Of a stretch of DNA of 64,000 nt, positions 48,774-58,830 are shown piece after piece. The stretch covers positions 60,304,681 through 60,368,680 of the forward strand of contig OZ024827.1 in NCBI GenBank assembly GCA_964016985.1, in the 5' to 3' direction. Positions within the stretch are counted from its first letter, which is position 1; each line of letters starts with the position of its first letter. The notes under the pieces are model-generated. The model searched no databases. It was given only the letters and a program-made list of their open reading frames with translations, and was not told the origin of the DNA. The position numbers were made by a program, and so were the translations under genes. The stretch is from Anodontia alba (taxonomy: Eukaryota; Mollusca; Bivalvia; Lucinida; Lucinidae).

Positions 48774-51410
48774 CAAGAGGCCCATGGGCCACAACTCGCT
48801 CACCTGAGTGAAACCACCACTGCAGATATGCAGATGGCATGCAACATTTTTCCAATACTGTCAAATATTGAAACTTATGACAAGGCAATGGCTTAAACAG
48901 TTTTTGAGATATCTTGCTTACAAGGTTAAAATGCTGAAATCTTCAAAATGCCATAAGTAAAAAAAAAAAAAGTTCAGATATTTTCAGAAGTCATTTGTTT
49001 CATCTACTTATCCTGTCCTTTAAAGGTTTTTTTTTTTCTATTTTTAGCTATGGCAACCATTTTGTTCAGCAGAGCAGAACCATTTTAGCAATTTTGGTAA
49101 AGGGGCATAAGAGGAACATTGATGTGAAATTATTTTGAAATCTTGCCACTGGCCACTGAGATGTCGTTTAAAGGTTTTTTCTATTTTTAGCTCTGGTGAC
49201 CATTTTGTTCAGCAGAGCAGAACCATTTGGCAATTTTGATTAAAGGGGGATAAGAGGAACATTTCTGGTGAAATCATTTGAAATCAGGCAGAGATGTTTA
49301 AAGGTTTGTTTTTTTTCTATTTTTAGCTCTGACGGCCAGTTTTTTCAGCCGAGCAGAACTTTTTTAGCAATTTTGGTAAAGGGCCATAAGAGGAATACTT
49401 CTGTGAAATTACTTTGAAATCAAAACAATGGCTGCAGAGGAGATGTCTTTTAAAGGTTTTTCTATTTTTAGCTCTGGCTGCCATTTTGTTCAGCCAAGTG
49501 GAGCCATTTTAGTAATTTTGGTTGAAGGCCATTGGTGGAACACTTCTGTGCAAATATTTTGAAATCAGGCCATTGGCCAAGGATGAGATGTCACTTGACG
49601 ATTTTCTATTTTTTAGCTCTGGCTATGAAGCAGAACCATTGTGGCCATCTCGGATTTTCAATCTACACAATTTTAGCTTGTTTCGATCCAGAAGTCATCC
49701 TTTTGCTAAAGAGCAAGTTTCGGCTCAACGCGATCTAAGGTTTGAGAAGAGATATCGAAAATTGATTTTCAAGATGGCGGCTGTGGTGGCCATCTTGGAT
49801 TTTCTATCAGCTCATATAGCTATTTTGTGTCTCATAAGCACCCTAATGCTCATCATCAAGTTTCAATTCAAATGGACTTGGAGGCAATGTCCAAAATATG
49901 AATTCTCAACATTTTTTCCCATATAAATGTATAGGGCCCATACAAATGCATGGGGAAGCAAAACTGACCTTGCCGTAAAAAGGTCAGTCAACGTAGGACC
50001 ATCATTTTAGCAATTTTGGTAGATCTCCTGTCCCCGAGGATTTGTGCAAAGATAAGGCCCCAGGGCTTATTTTATACTGGAGAAGAAGATTTTCAAATGT
50101 TTTTACCATACATGGGCATGGCAGCCATCTTAGTCAATGGACCGCGACCATTTTAGCAATCTTTAGTCCCCCAACCTAAGGAGGCTCCACATAAAATTTG
50201 AGCAACATTGGCTCAGAGGCTTCAGAGGAGAAGTCATTTGAAACTATCAACATTTTTCCCATACAAATGTACGGTGCCCATACAAATGCATAGGGAAGCA
50301 GACTTGACCTCGCCGTAAAAAGGTCAAATGTCAATGTACTACCATCATTTTAGCAACTTTGGTAGACCTCCCATCCCAAATGATTTGTGCAAAGATTCAG
50401 CCCCAAGGCATCCTTGTTCTGGAGAAAAAAGATTTTTAAAGGAATTTACCATATATGGGCATGGCAGCCATCTTGGCCAATAGACCGCAACCATTATAGC
50501 AATCTTTCATTCCCCCAACCTAAGGAGGCTCCATATAAAATTTTATGCAAAACTGGCCCAGAGGCTTCAGAGGAGAAGTCGTTTGAAATTCTCAACATTT
50601 TTCCCATACAAATGCATAGGGAAGCAAACTTGTCCTTGCCGTAAAAAGGTCAAAGGTCAATGTACAACCATCATTTTAGCAACTTTGGTAGACCTCCCCT
50701 CCCTAATGATTTGTGCAAAGATTTAGCCCCAAGGCATCCTCTGTTCTGGAGAAGAAGATTTTTAAAGGTTTTTACCATATATGGGCATGGCGACCATCTT
50801 GGTCAATGGACCGCCACCATTTTAGCAATCTTTCGTCCCCCCAACCTAAGGAAGCTCCACATGGAATTTGAACAACATTAGCCCAGAGGCTTCAGAGGAG
50901 AAGTCGTTTGAAATTCTCAACATTTTTCCCATACAAATATATGGTGCCCATACAAATGCATAGGGAAGCAAACTTGACCTTGCCGCAAACTGGTCAAACG
51001 TCAATGTACAACAATTATTTTAGCAATTTTGGTAGACCTCCCATCCCTGATGATTTGTGCAAAGATTCAGCCCCAAGGCATCCTCTGTTCTGGAGAAAAA
51101 GATTTTTAAAGGTTTTTACCATATATGGGCATGGCCACCATCTTGGTCAACGGACCGCAACCATTTTAGCAATCTTTCGTTCCCCCAACCTAAGGAGGCT
51201 CCATATGAAATTTGAGCAAAATTGGCTCAGAGGCTTCTGAGGAGGTCCTTTGAAAATGTTAATGGATGGTTGCACGGACGGACGAATGACGGACAAAAGT
51301 GATCACAATAGCTCATCCTGATTTGTTTGTATTGAGGTTTTACGGCCCAGTCAACCCAATGGGGTCATGTCGAGCATGGTCAGTTTACTGAGCATAGCTC
51401 AGGTGAGCTA
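48774..51410 (+). mobile_element. Composite B element (L, B2, B1 units) inside the old mariner
   Basis: The head is CAAGAGGCCCATGGGCCACA plus CGCTCACCTGAGTG. It has four L-type units (GGCCATTTTGTTCAGC-like, 49030-49560), one B2-like segment (TTTTCAAGATGGCGGCTGTG, about 49768) and four or five B1 units of about 345 bp. The tail has a GCACGGACGGACGAATGACG tract and a hairpin that is itself split by a SINE fragment (51322-51387). Mariner coding sequence resumes directly after it. Confidence 0.65.
51322..51387 (-). mobile_element. 5'-truncated SINE fragment in the hairpin of the B element
   Basis: It contains only the SINE 3' end (TTGAGGTTTTACGGCCCAGT and CAATGGGGTCATGTCGAGC). CTGA occurs at 51318-51321 and 51388-51391 as a minimal target duplication. 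It separates GCTCATCC from TGAGCATAGCTCAGGTGAGC, so the terminal hairpin of this B copy is broken. Confidence 0.7.
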
Positions 51411-51715
51411 AAAACCCAACATGTGAAAATTGCCCATAAACTCCTGCAAAGGTATAGTGAGGAAGGCGATGAAATATTACAACACATTTTTGCAATAGAA
51501 GAGGCATGGATACGGTCATTTGAATCAGAACTGAAATGGCAAAGTAGTGAATGTTATACGAAAAACTCTCCAAGACCGGTAAAATTCTGCCAAAGTCAAA
51601 ACTGTGCCAAAATGTTAATGATTTTAGTGTACGATGTTTCTAGAGTACTGACAACACACAGGGTACCATTTAGTGAGGCTGTGAATAATGAGTACTATAA
51701 GAAGTATGTATATTA
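51411..51715 (+). pseudogene. Old mariner transposase, central part
   Basis: An open frame reads VKIAHKLLQRYSEEGDEIL, then EEAWIRSFESELKWQSSE and later VLTTHRVPFSEAVNNEYYKK, a clear mariner catalytic-domain pattern. The first catalytic aspartate (DETW in active relatives) is replaced by glutamate (EEAW). The segment between the first and third catalytic residues is cut by the family C element, and the HDNA block is absent on either side, so it was deleted. Confidence 0.75.
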
Positions 51716-52439
51716 CAAGAGGACCATGATGGTCCTATATTGCTCACCTGAGCAAACAGCTTTGCAAACTTACTGTTGAAGTTTCAGCCAAGTTCACTGC
51801 TCTAAGATTTTTGTATAAATTTTATAGCCCTACTCCCGAGCGGCTATGTTTTTTTCATGCATCATGACTGCTGGAACTGAATCTTGAAAGAAGGTCACCA
51901 AAGGAACAATTCTGCCAAGTTATATTGAAATTGGTCCAGTGGTTTCTGACAAAAAGATTTTCGAAGTGTTTTATATAGCTATAAAAGGAAAATAAGCCCC
52001 ACCCCCTAACGGCCATATTTTTTGACGAATCATGACAGCTTGAATAAACTTGGTAGAGTGCCACCAAACGAACATTCCTGCAAGTTATACTGAAATCGGT
52101 TCAGTGGTTTCTGACAAGAAGATTTCTAAAGTTTTCTATTTAGATATATAGGGAAAATAAGCCCCACCCCTAGCAGCCATGTTTTTTGCCAAATCATGAT
52201 TGCATGAACAATCTTGGCACAGGGTCACCAAAGCAACATTCCTGCCAAGTAATATTGAAATTGGTCAGGTGGTTTCTGAAAATAAGCCCCGCCCCCTGGC
52301 GGCCATGTTTTTTGACGTATCATGAGGGCTTGAACAATCTTGGTACAAGGTCACCAAAGCAACATTCCTGCCAAGTTACAATGAACTCGACCCAACGGTT
52401 TCTTACGAGAAGATTTTTAAAGTTTTCTATATAGATATA

Positions 52440-53779
52440 CGAGGGATGTTCGAAATGAAATGCTTATTTCTATCTGGAGACTTCAAATTTCAAGTTAGCC
52501 CAAAAGTACTCATTTCATGCCCTCGAAGTATTCCCCGTGGCTAGAAATGCAAAGTTTCAGCCGATGTATCCACTTCTTGAAGGCGTCACGGTACGCTGAT
52601 TTGGGCACAGTAATAAGGTACTGATAAATGGCAGATCCAAGTGCCTGTCGGGACTGGTATTACCGTCCAGCAAGGAATGCTTTCAATTTCGGAAACAAAA
52701 AGAAATCACATGGGGCAAGGTCTGGGGAATACGGGGGGTGAGGCAAAACAGTTACTTTTTCTTTCTTCAAAAACGCCGTAACTATTGCGGAGGTATGAGC
52801 TGGGGCATTGTCATGTAGAAGACGGACATGTTTAAAACTAGTGGCAGGGCGTCGTTTTTGATAATACTTTTTTAGTTTCTTCAGTACTACGTCTTTGTAG
52901 TACTTTCCGGTGATGCTTTTGCCCTTTTTCACTGGCACTTTTATTGCGACTCCTTCACCAGAGAAGAAGATTGCATACAAAACCTTCTTTGTACTCAAAG
53001 AACATTTGGCAATTATTGGGCGTTTGCTGTGTTTAGTGGCCCAGATCTTATTGCTAACCTTTCTGACGGGCTCAAAATAATGGACCCAGGTCTCATCACC
53101 TGTGACGACATTGGCAAACTGCTTTTTGTCATATTTTGGAAACATTTGAAGCAGCTTTTTGGCCACTTTAACCCGTTGCCTCTTTTGCTCGTCAGTCAAC
53201 AGATGTGGCACCCATCTAGCAGAAATCTTTAAGACTTTCAAATGATTCTTCAAAATAAGGTGAACCATTGATAGTGATATGCCTACCTTTCGTGTAATAT
53301 CACAAACTGTAAATCTGGCATCTCCTTCAATGATTTCCTTTATTTTGGAAATGATTTCTTTACGAGATGCAGATTTTGGCCTACCTGATTTCGGTGCATT
53401 TTTGATGGACTCTACAACAGACTCAAATTTCTTTTTCCACCGCGGAACTGTGTCATAAGACACACAAGAAGGTCCAAAAGCAGTAGAAATTTCAGTCATC
53501 AGCTTCTTAAAAGAACAACCAAGTTTTGAGCGAGCTTTGATGTAAGCCCGTATTTCATCTTTTTTGTCGACGCTTCTACCAACCATTTTTACTGCAGTGG
53601 TCAATGACTGCGTGTATTCAAATGGCAAATTTTATGTCTTACACTTAGTCTAACATGTACATTTATACACCATTGTGTAGATATTGAATAGCCCTATACA
53701 GGTATGTATTGGTTTTTATTGTGCCCCATGTGGATATCGAGCTAGAGGACAAAAAGCAATTCATTTCGAACATCCCTCG
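52440..53779 (-). mobile_element. Mariner transposon, almost intact (1,340 bp)
   Basis: Perfect 20-bp terminal inverted repeats CGAGGGATGTTCGAAATGAA, extending to about 24 bp with one mismatch. The TA target is duplicated at 52438-52439 and 53780-53781, and neighbouring C units read GATATATAGGG across the same point, so the empty site is known. The transposase gene is on the minus strand. One nonsense codon is the only visible lesion, so this is the youngest mobile layer in its nest. Confidence 0.9.
52660..53628 (-). CDS. Mariner transposase (DD34D), C-terminus cut by one stop codon
   Basis: It cuts and pastes the surrounding element at TA sites and would act in the nucleus. In the 322-residue frame, a first helix-turn-helix spans about residues 22-66 and a second about 82-130, followed by the WVPHLL linker (139-144). 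The catalytic aspartates are D178 (TGDETWVHYF), D273 (LLHDNAPAHTS) and D308 (YSPDLAPCDFF); 34 residues separate the last two, giving DD34D. Methionine 15 (MVGRS, codon ending at 53586) is a likelier start than methionine 1. A TAA at 52660-52662 stops the frame after FLAGR. The same frame then runs another 49 codons to a TGA at 52510-52512 and includes the usual WIHRLKLCI...GEYFEG end. Without that tail the protein is probably inactive unless the stop is read through. Automatic annotation may call it SETMAR-like. Confidence 0.9.
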   Translation of the reverse strand: MPFEYTQSLTTAVKMVGRSVDKKDEIRAYIKARSKLGCSFKKLMTEISTAFGPSCVSYDTVPRWKKKFESVVESIKNAPKSGRPKSASRKEIISKIKEIIEGDARFTVCDITRKVGISLSMVHLILKNHLKVLKISARWVPHLLTDEQKRQRVKVAKKLLQMFPKYDKKQFANVVTGDETWVHYFEPVRKVSNKIWATKHSKRPIIAKCSLSTKKVLYAIFFSGEGVAIKVPVKKGKSITGKYYKDVVLKKLKKYYQKRRPATSFKHVRLLHDNAPAHTSAIVTAFLKKEKVTVLPHPPYSPDLAPCDFFLFPKLKAFLAGR

Positions 53780-55154
53780 TATAGGGAAAATATGCCCCGC
53801 CCCCTAGCGGCCATGTTTTTTGACGAATCATGCCGGCTTGAACAATCTTGGTAGAGGGTCACCAAAGAAACATTCCTGCTAAGTTATATTGAAATTGGTC
53901 CATTGGTTTCTGACAAGAAAATTTTTAAACTTTTCTATATAGATATATAGGGAAAAATAAGCCCCACCCCTTGGCGGCCATGTTTTTTGATGAATCATGA
54001 TAACTTAAACAATCTTGGTAGAGGGTCAACAAGGAAACATTTCTGTCAAGTTATAATGAAATCAGTCCAGTGGTTTCTGAAAAGAAGATTTTTAAAGTTT
54101 TCTATTTAGATACATAGGGAAAATAAGCCCCGCCCCCTGGCGGCCATGTTTTTTGACGAATCCAAATGGCTTGAACAATCTTGGTAGAGGATCACCAATG
54201 AAACATTTCTGCAAAATTATATTGAAATCGGTCCATTGGTTTCTGACAAGAAGATTTTTAAAGTTTTCTATATAGATATATAGGAGAAATAAGCCCCACC
54301 CCCTGGCGGCCATGTTTTTTGACGAATCCAAATGGCTTGAACAATCTTGGTAGAGGATCATCAAAGGAACATTTCTGCAAAATTATATTGTAATCAGTCG
54401 AGTGGTTTCTGACAAGAAGATTTTTAAAGTTTTCTATATAGATATATAGGGAAAATAAGCCCCGCCCCCTGGCGGCCATGTTATTTGACGAATCCAAATG
54501 GCTTGAACAATCTTGGTAGAGGATTACCAAAGGAACATTTCTGCAAAATTATATTGAAATCGGTCGAGTGGTTTCTGACAAGAAGATTTTTAAAGTTTTC
54601 TATATAGATATATAGGGAAAATAAGCCCCGCCCCCTGGCGGCCATGTTTTTTGACAAATCCAAATGGCTTGAACAATCTTGGTAGAAGATCATCAAAGAA
54701 ATATTCCTGCAAAATTATACTGAAATCGGTCCAGTGGTTTCTGACAAGAAGATTTTTAAAGTTTTCTATATAGATATATAGGGAAAATAAGCCCCGCCCC
54801 CTGGCGGCCATGTTTTTTGAAGAATCCAAATGGCTTGAACAATCTTGGTAGAGGATCACCAAAGGAACATTTCTGCAAAATTATATTGAAATCAGTTTTA
54901 GGTTAAAAAATCTATTTTTAGCTCCTGTGACCTAGATATGCAATGGACCAGAACCATTTGAACAACTTTGAAAGAGGACCAACCAAGGATCATTCCTGTG
55001 AAGTTTGGTCAAAATCCAATCACTGGTTCAGGAGGAGATGTTGTTTAAAGATTGTGAACGGGCGGACGGATGGACGAACGGACAGACGGACGACGACGAC
55101 GGACGGTGAGTGATCACAATACCTCACCTTGAGCCTTCGGCTCAGGTGAGCTAA

Positions 55155-55435
55155 AAACAATACTTTGTCCAGCATTACGCTGAAAAAGCGAAGGCCCCCA
55201 ATCCCCCGTACTCTCCCGATCTGAGCCCCCCTGATTTTGCTTTGTTCCCAAAACTGAAGGAACCACCACAACAGGGAATAGGCTACAACAATTTGGATGA
55301 ACTAGAGTGTGTCGTGAACGAGGAGGTCCAACAGATCAACTTAAGTTGTCTAGTAACCGGCACTGAAGCGTTGCCAAGTAGATGGAATTCTGCCATTCAA
55401 TCCAAGGGAGATTACTTTGAGGGCAGACATGTGCC
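55155..55435 (+). pseudogene. Old mariner transposase, C-terminal part
   Basis: It reads PPYSPDLSPPDFALFPKLKE, then YNNLDELECVVNEEVQQINL and SRWNSAIQSKGDYFEG, the third catalytic aspartate region and the RW...GDYFEG tail of mariner. It is in the same orientation as the parts at 48466 and 51411 and resumes right after the family C terminus. The HDNA motif is missing. Confidence 0.75.
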
Positions 55436-56565
55436 ATCAGCAAAGATTCCGGTCTGTTCAGTCTTTGCTGGGATCTCTCTGGATAGCCAAGGATGGTTGT
55501 CAGCTGGTCAGACTGTAAAGAGGTTATGAGTTGAAGTTTAACATCACTGTCAACAATCTTTCAGTTGTGTTGTGATGGTATCTTGATGTGACAGTGAGAA
55601 CTGCTGACTTTTTAAAGTGCCATCTCAATGCAGAAGCCAGCCTCAGACACACTGACATGATCCCACCAGTCATATTATACTAGCATGGGTGCTACCAGTC
55701 CCAGCTCTTCTCTCTAATGATGAGTATACAACCTCCTCATTTGAAGGCAGTGCTCTATTGTGTGACTCAGGATGATAGTGTAGGCTGATCAGAGCCTTTG
55801 CTGGAATTCTTTGGATAGCCAACAGCAGTCTTATCAGACTGCATGGCTGTGTAGGCTGATCCAAGTCTTCAATGGGGACATATAACCAAAGGTATGTTGT
55901 CTCAAGTAACAGCTCAAATGTCATCCACAAATACCTGTACTTAAATTCAACATTTTAAGGTTAACCCATTCACAGGAGGAAATCTAACCCAAAGTAACAG
56001 CTCTAATGTCATCTGCTAATACCTATACTTAAATTCAGCATTTTAAGGTTAACCCACATGCCAACCTCAAAATGTATCTTTCAGGAATCCGGCTGCTATT
56101 TTTCAGTAATTTTTGTAGTCATTTTCTGTAACGGACTAAACTATATCTAAGATGGTCAGTCATCTCTCCCACTCTTGGCAACACTGAAAACTACATTGCA
56201 TATGCTGCAATGTGCCTTATATTTATAACTATTGGTCTTGCATCAAGACAAAACTGGCCACAGCTGTAAATATTTGTCCCTGTATTTCTGTAGCTGTTTC
56301 TGTATTTCTGTAGTGGTTTATTTCACTACGCGCATGCATAAACTCGCTGCTTTTCTGGTGCGGGCACCGCCATTTTCCATCCAATGAAGACTGGTACACT
56401 AGATGGTTGTCACAGAGAAATAAGAAAAATATAAATACTGTTTTTGTTGAAGCAAGTGTCTAACTCTTATCGGGAGCTATGATTGATAAGGTAAATACAA
56501 TAACCCACCAAGACTTGAAAAAAGAAAACTGATCAGTTTTTACTGCAGGTCTTTTTTCATGTTAT
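55436..56565. other. Non-coding stretch with a 90-bp tandem duplication
   Basis: AAGTAACAGCTC(A/T)AATGTCATC...CATTTTAAGGTTAACCC is present twice, at about 55902-55966 and 55992-56056. GCCTTTGCTGG-like segments at 55460 and 55795 are also related. Near 56330-56380 there is a CpG-containing patch with GCGCATGC and CCGCCATTTT. No gene recognised. Confidence 0.4.
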
Positions 56566-56868
56566 TGTTTGTGTTGAAGTTTTACGGCCCAGTCAACCCA
56601 ATGGGGTCATGTCGAGCGCGGTCAGTTTACCTAACCACACGTTTACTGGGCAGGCTTAGTCCTCTAAGAGGTTAACCAGTATTGTGCACATTCTTTCGCC
56701 AGAAACTGACAACTGCCTTTCTTGAATCAGCGGAAGGGAGAGAATGACCGTAGAAAATATTTCATGATCAATCTCCACGAAAGAATGTTGCCGACCTCCG
56801 CGGGGGTTGAACCCGCGACCTCCTGGTCTCCAGTCGGACGGCGCATCCAACTGAGCCACCGAGGCCGG
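56566..56868 (-). mobile_element. tRNA-derived SINE, full length, 10-bp target duplication
   Basis: TTCATGTTAT is present at 56556-56565 and 56869-56878. On the plus strand it runs from GTTTGTGTTGAAGTTTTACG to CAACTGAGCCACCGAGGCCG. It is nearly identical to 36776-37079 in reverse. ORFs on both strands here recur in every copy of the SINE and are not genes. Confidence 0.85.
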
Positions 56869-56878
56869 TTCATGTTAT

Positions 56879-57334
56879 CATTATTGCCAACCTTACACTT
56901 TTTTTTCATGTTATAATTATCCCCCATCTTACACATCTTCGTTTTTCCTGTCCCCACCTACTACTGTAACACCTGCCATATTTAGAAACAGTATCTTCTA
57001 TGCTTACCATGCTAAGGGCAATTTCAACAGATGACAAACTGATGATATTTTTCTTACTGCTCCTAGAAAATAGGATCTGACACTTCATACAAACTGCATC
57101 CTAGGAGAAAATTTGCATGAAATGTCAGATATAGGAAATAAGAAAAATATTTCAAAAAGTTGACTGCTGAAATTTTTACCCAGCATGAAAAAGTGTTAAT
57201 ATTACAGACCTGTCTTAAAACAGACTAGATTTATAACAAGAAGTCCAACAGCCTTAGATAAGGTAATTTTTACAAACAAAATGAGTTAATATTTTTCTTA
57301 TTTCTCAAAGAAAACATATTGAGTTTACTATTAA
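56879..57334. other. Intron-like stretch
   Basis: A diverged hairpin around 57040-57140 (CTTACTGCTCCTAGAAAAT / ATCCTAGGAG) belongs to the foldback family. At 57180-57260 splice-like signals occur on both strands, with a short open minus-strand segment (AVGLLVINLVCFKT). The evidence is too weak to call an exon. Confidence 0.3.
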
Positions 57335-57848
57335 CCCTTGTCATGCTGAACCTGGATATACCCTGCCTTTGCAAACAGTGTAGATCCAAATCAGTTGGCT
57401 TTTGAAGAAGCCATATGATCTGGAGCTCCACTGTTTGTGTTTGTGTTGAGGTTTTACGGCCCAGTCAACCCAATGGGGTCATGTCGAGCGCGGTCAGTTT
57501 TCCTAACCACATGTTTACTGGGCAGGCTTAATCCTCTAAGCGGTTAACCAGTATTGTGCACATTCTTTCGCCAGAAACTGACAACTGCCCTTCTTGAATC
57601 AGCGGAAGGGAGAGAATGACCGTAGAAAATATTTCATGATCAATCTCCACGAAAGAATGTTGCCGACTTCGGCGGGGGTTGAACCCGCGACCTCCTGGTC
57701 TCCAGTCGGACGGCGCATCCAACTGAGCCACCGAGGCCACTGTTTGTCATTAAGTATGTGCTTGATGTCAACGACCTGTATCAAGTAATCTGTTAGGCTG
57801 AAAATTTGAAGTTGGCAAGGCATCTTAAATTATTCAGCATGGCAAGGG
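57335..57848. mobile_element. piggyBac-like MITE split by a SINE
   Basis: Ends CCCTTGTCATGCTGAA and TTCAGCATGGCAAGGG are 16-bp inverted repeats with one mismatch, flanked by TTAA at 57331-57334 and 57849-57852. A TTAA target and CCC ends are characteristic of piggyBac elements. Without the SINE the element would be about 205 bp. No coding capacity. Confidence 0.7.
57439..57736 (-). mobile_element. tRNA-derived SINE, full length, 11-bp target duplication
   Basis: CCACTGTTTGT is at 57428-57438 and 57737-57747. It has the same family and orientation as 56566-56868 and is inserted in the piggyBac-like MITE. Confidence 0.85.
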
Positions 57849-57932
57849 TTAAACCCATTTTTAGCCCTAAGGTGTCGAGCAAAACTGAAGCAGATGACAT
57901 TCTATCTTTTTATTACTATTATTTTTCAGAGG

Positions 57933-58000
57933 AAATAAGGCTTGAAATTTCACATGAATTGTTTAGCAGACAATTCATGTGAAATGTCAAGCCTTATTTT
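57933..58000. repeat. Foldback hairpin
   Basis: AAATAAGGCTTGAAATTTCA and CATGAATTGT are inverted as ACAATTCATG and TGAAATGTCAAGCCTTATTT, with loop TTAGCAG, one near-perfect hairpin. Related imperfect copies are near 36470-36565 and 37290-37330. Confidence 0.6.
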
Positions 58001-58408
58001 ATTTTATTTTTTTTTTCAGGGAAAAAAATCAAAATGTCATCTGCTGCAGTTGTATGGCACCTTTAGGTTAAAAGTATGAACAACAGGGGGCAAGGACTCA
58101 AGAAAAGAACAGATCATAAGTTAAAATGCATATTCAGAAGTCATTTTTTAAGGTTTTACCAGAACATTGAGTACTCATAAGTTTGGGGATAGACAATAAA
58201 CAACATGAAGGAAAATACTGCAGAGAAATCTACACTCACCCACCCAAAAGACTAGAGATTCAAAGCTAGGGAGTTTAAGACTTACAGTACACAAGTTGTG
58301 CCCTGGACAATGTAGGTAATAGTTATGTGAATGTACCTTTTTTCTGGAATATGACATACCCATAATCTGCATCATTACCTTATGTAGTAAAACAAAAAGA
58401 AAGGTTAC
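58001..58408. other. Intron-like stretch
   Basis: No repeat family or gene recognised. A 110-codon minus-strand ORF (58175-58507) runs from the putative exon at 58409-58498 into the following intron. Past the GT donor it loses coding character. Confidence 0.35.
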
Positions 58409-58498
58409 CTGCTGTAGTAATGCTGATAAATATCTTCTGTAGTATCTCATCTGACACAATGTGAAGCGAAAAACAGTAACATTGGAATATGGTGGTAA
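58409..58498 (-). CDS. Putative internal exon (90 nt) of a host gene
   Basis: The minus-strand acceptor is CATATTGGTTCAG and the donor is CAGCAG/GTAACC. In phase 0 it reads LPPYSNVTVFRFTLCQ, then MRYYRRYLSALLQQ. A second AG inside (GTTTTTCGCTTCACATTGTG then TCAG) has a better pyrimidine tract and could shorten the exon to 42 nt. It follows the exon at 58741-58830 and ends with the same TTACTACAGC(A/G)G before the donor. Product unknown. Confidence 0.45.
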
Positions 58499-58540
58499 CT
58501 GAACCAATATGACATGTTAGATCCTGTAGTAAAGAGAATT

Positions 58541-58740
58541 GCAGTTGTTACACTACACAAGGTCAAGTGGGAACCTGCAGAAAACAGAAAATAGAAAAAA
58601 ACTTGCCTACTGAAGTAACTCTGAAATGAGGTTGAGTGGGAACCTGCAGAAAACTGAAATGAAAAGAACTAACCTGCTGTAGTAACTCTGAAACGGGGTC
58701 AAATGGGAACCTGCAGAAAACTAAAATGGACAGAACTTAC
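58541..58740 (-). repeat. 67-bp tandem duplication of an exon end and its splice donor
   Basis: The last 37 nt of the exon at 58741-58830 plus 30 nt of intron are repeated downstream at 58674-58710, 58607-58643 and, truncated, near 58543-58574. The first copy keeps CTGCAG acceptor and CAGCAG/GTTAGT donor signals. The second has a GC donor (AGTAG/GCAAGT). As 37 nt is not a multiple of three, use of a copy would shift the frame. Confidence 0.6.
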
Positions 58741-58830
58741 CCGCTGTAGTAACTCTGAAACAAGGTCAAGTGGGAACTGGTACACACTGGGATCTTGAAT
58801 TGGCGTTGACAGAGATACATCAATCATATT
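58741..58830 (-). CDS. Putative internal exon (90 nt) of a host gene
   Basis: The minus-strand acceptor is TATTTTGGTTTTTTCAG and the donor is CGG/GTAAGT, the best-matching splice pair in the window. The 30 codons read MIDVSLSTPIQDPSVYQF, then PLDLVSELLQR, phase 0 at both ends. It is the most upstream exon found of the minus-strand gene, whose other putative exons extend to 31893. The product is not recognised. Confidence 0.6.

Larger units (their letters stand above)
51716..55154 (+). mobile_element. Family C element (166-bp units with CTCF-like motif)
   Basis: The head is CAAGAGGACCATGATGGTCC with GCTCACCTGAGC. About ten units of 166 bp contain CCCCGCCCCCTGGCGGCCAT, TTGAACAATCTTGGTAGAGG and AAGTTTTCTATATAGATATA (landmarks 54133, 54299, 54465, 54631, 54797). 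A GGACGACGACGACGGACGG tract and CACCTTGAGCCTTCGGCTCA then GGTGAGCTAA end it. A mariner is inserted in one unit. The minus-strand ORFs of 71-90 codons are repeat frames. Confidence 0.75.

Noticed and set aside
50387..51240. Several 73-110 residue ORFs with similar sequence in B1 arrays
   Set aside because: The ORFs recur with the 345-bp unit and in other B copies with frameshifts, as expected for non-coding repeats.
54092..54862. Family of related 71-90 residue minus-strand proteins
   Set aside because: They are frames through 166-bp family C units. Each starts and stops with the unit and has no domain.
56722..56916. Conserved small protein starting MNQRKGENDRRK, seen at four sites
   Set aside because: It is the same frame of each SINE copy, on either strand, so conservation reflects the repeat and not a protein.
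57180..57260. Candidate exon between 58.4 and 46.1 kb
   Set aside because: Splice-like signals occur on both strands and the minus donor (GTCTGT) is weak, so strand and borders cannot be decided.
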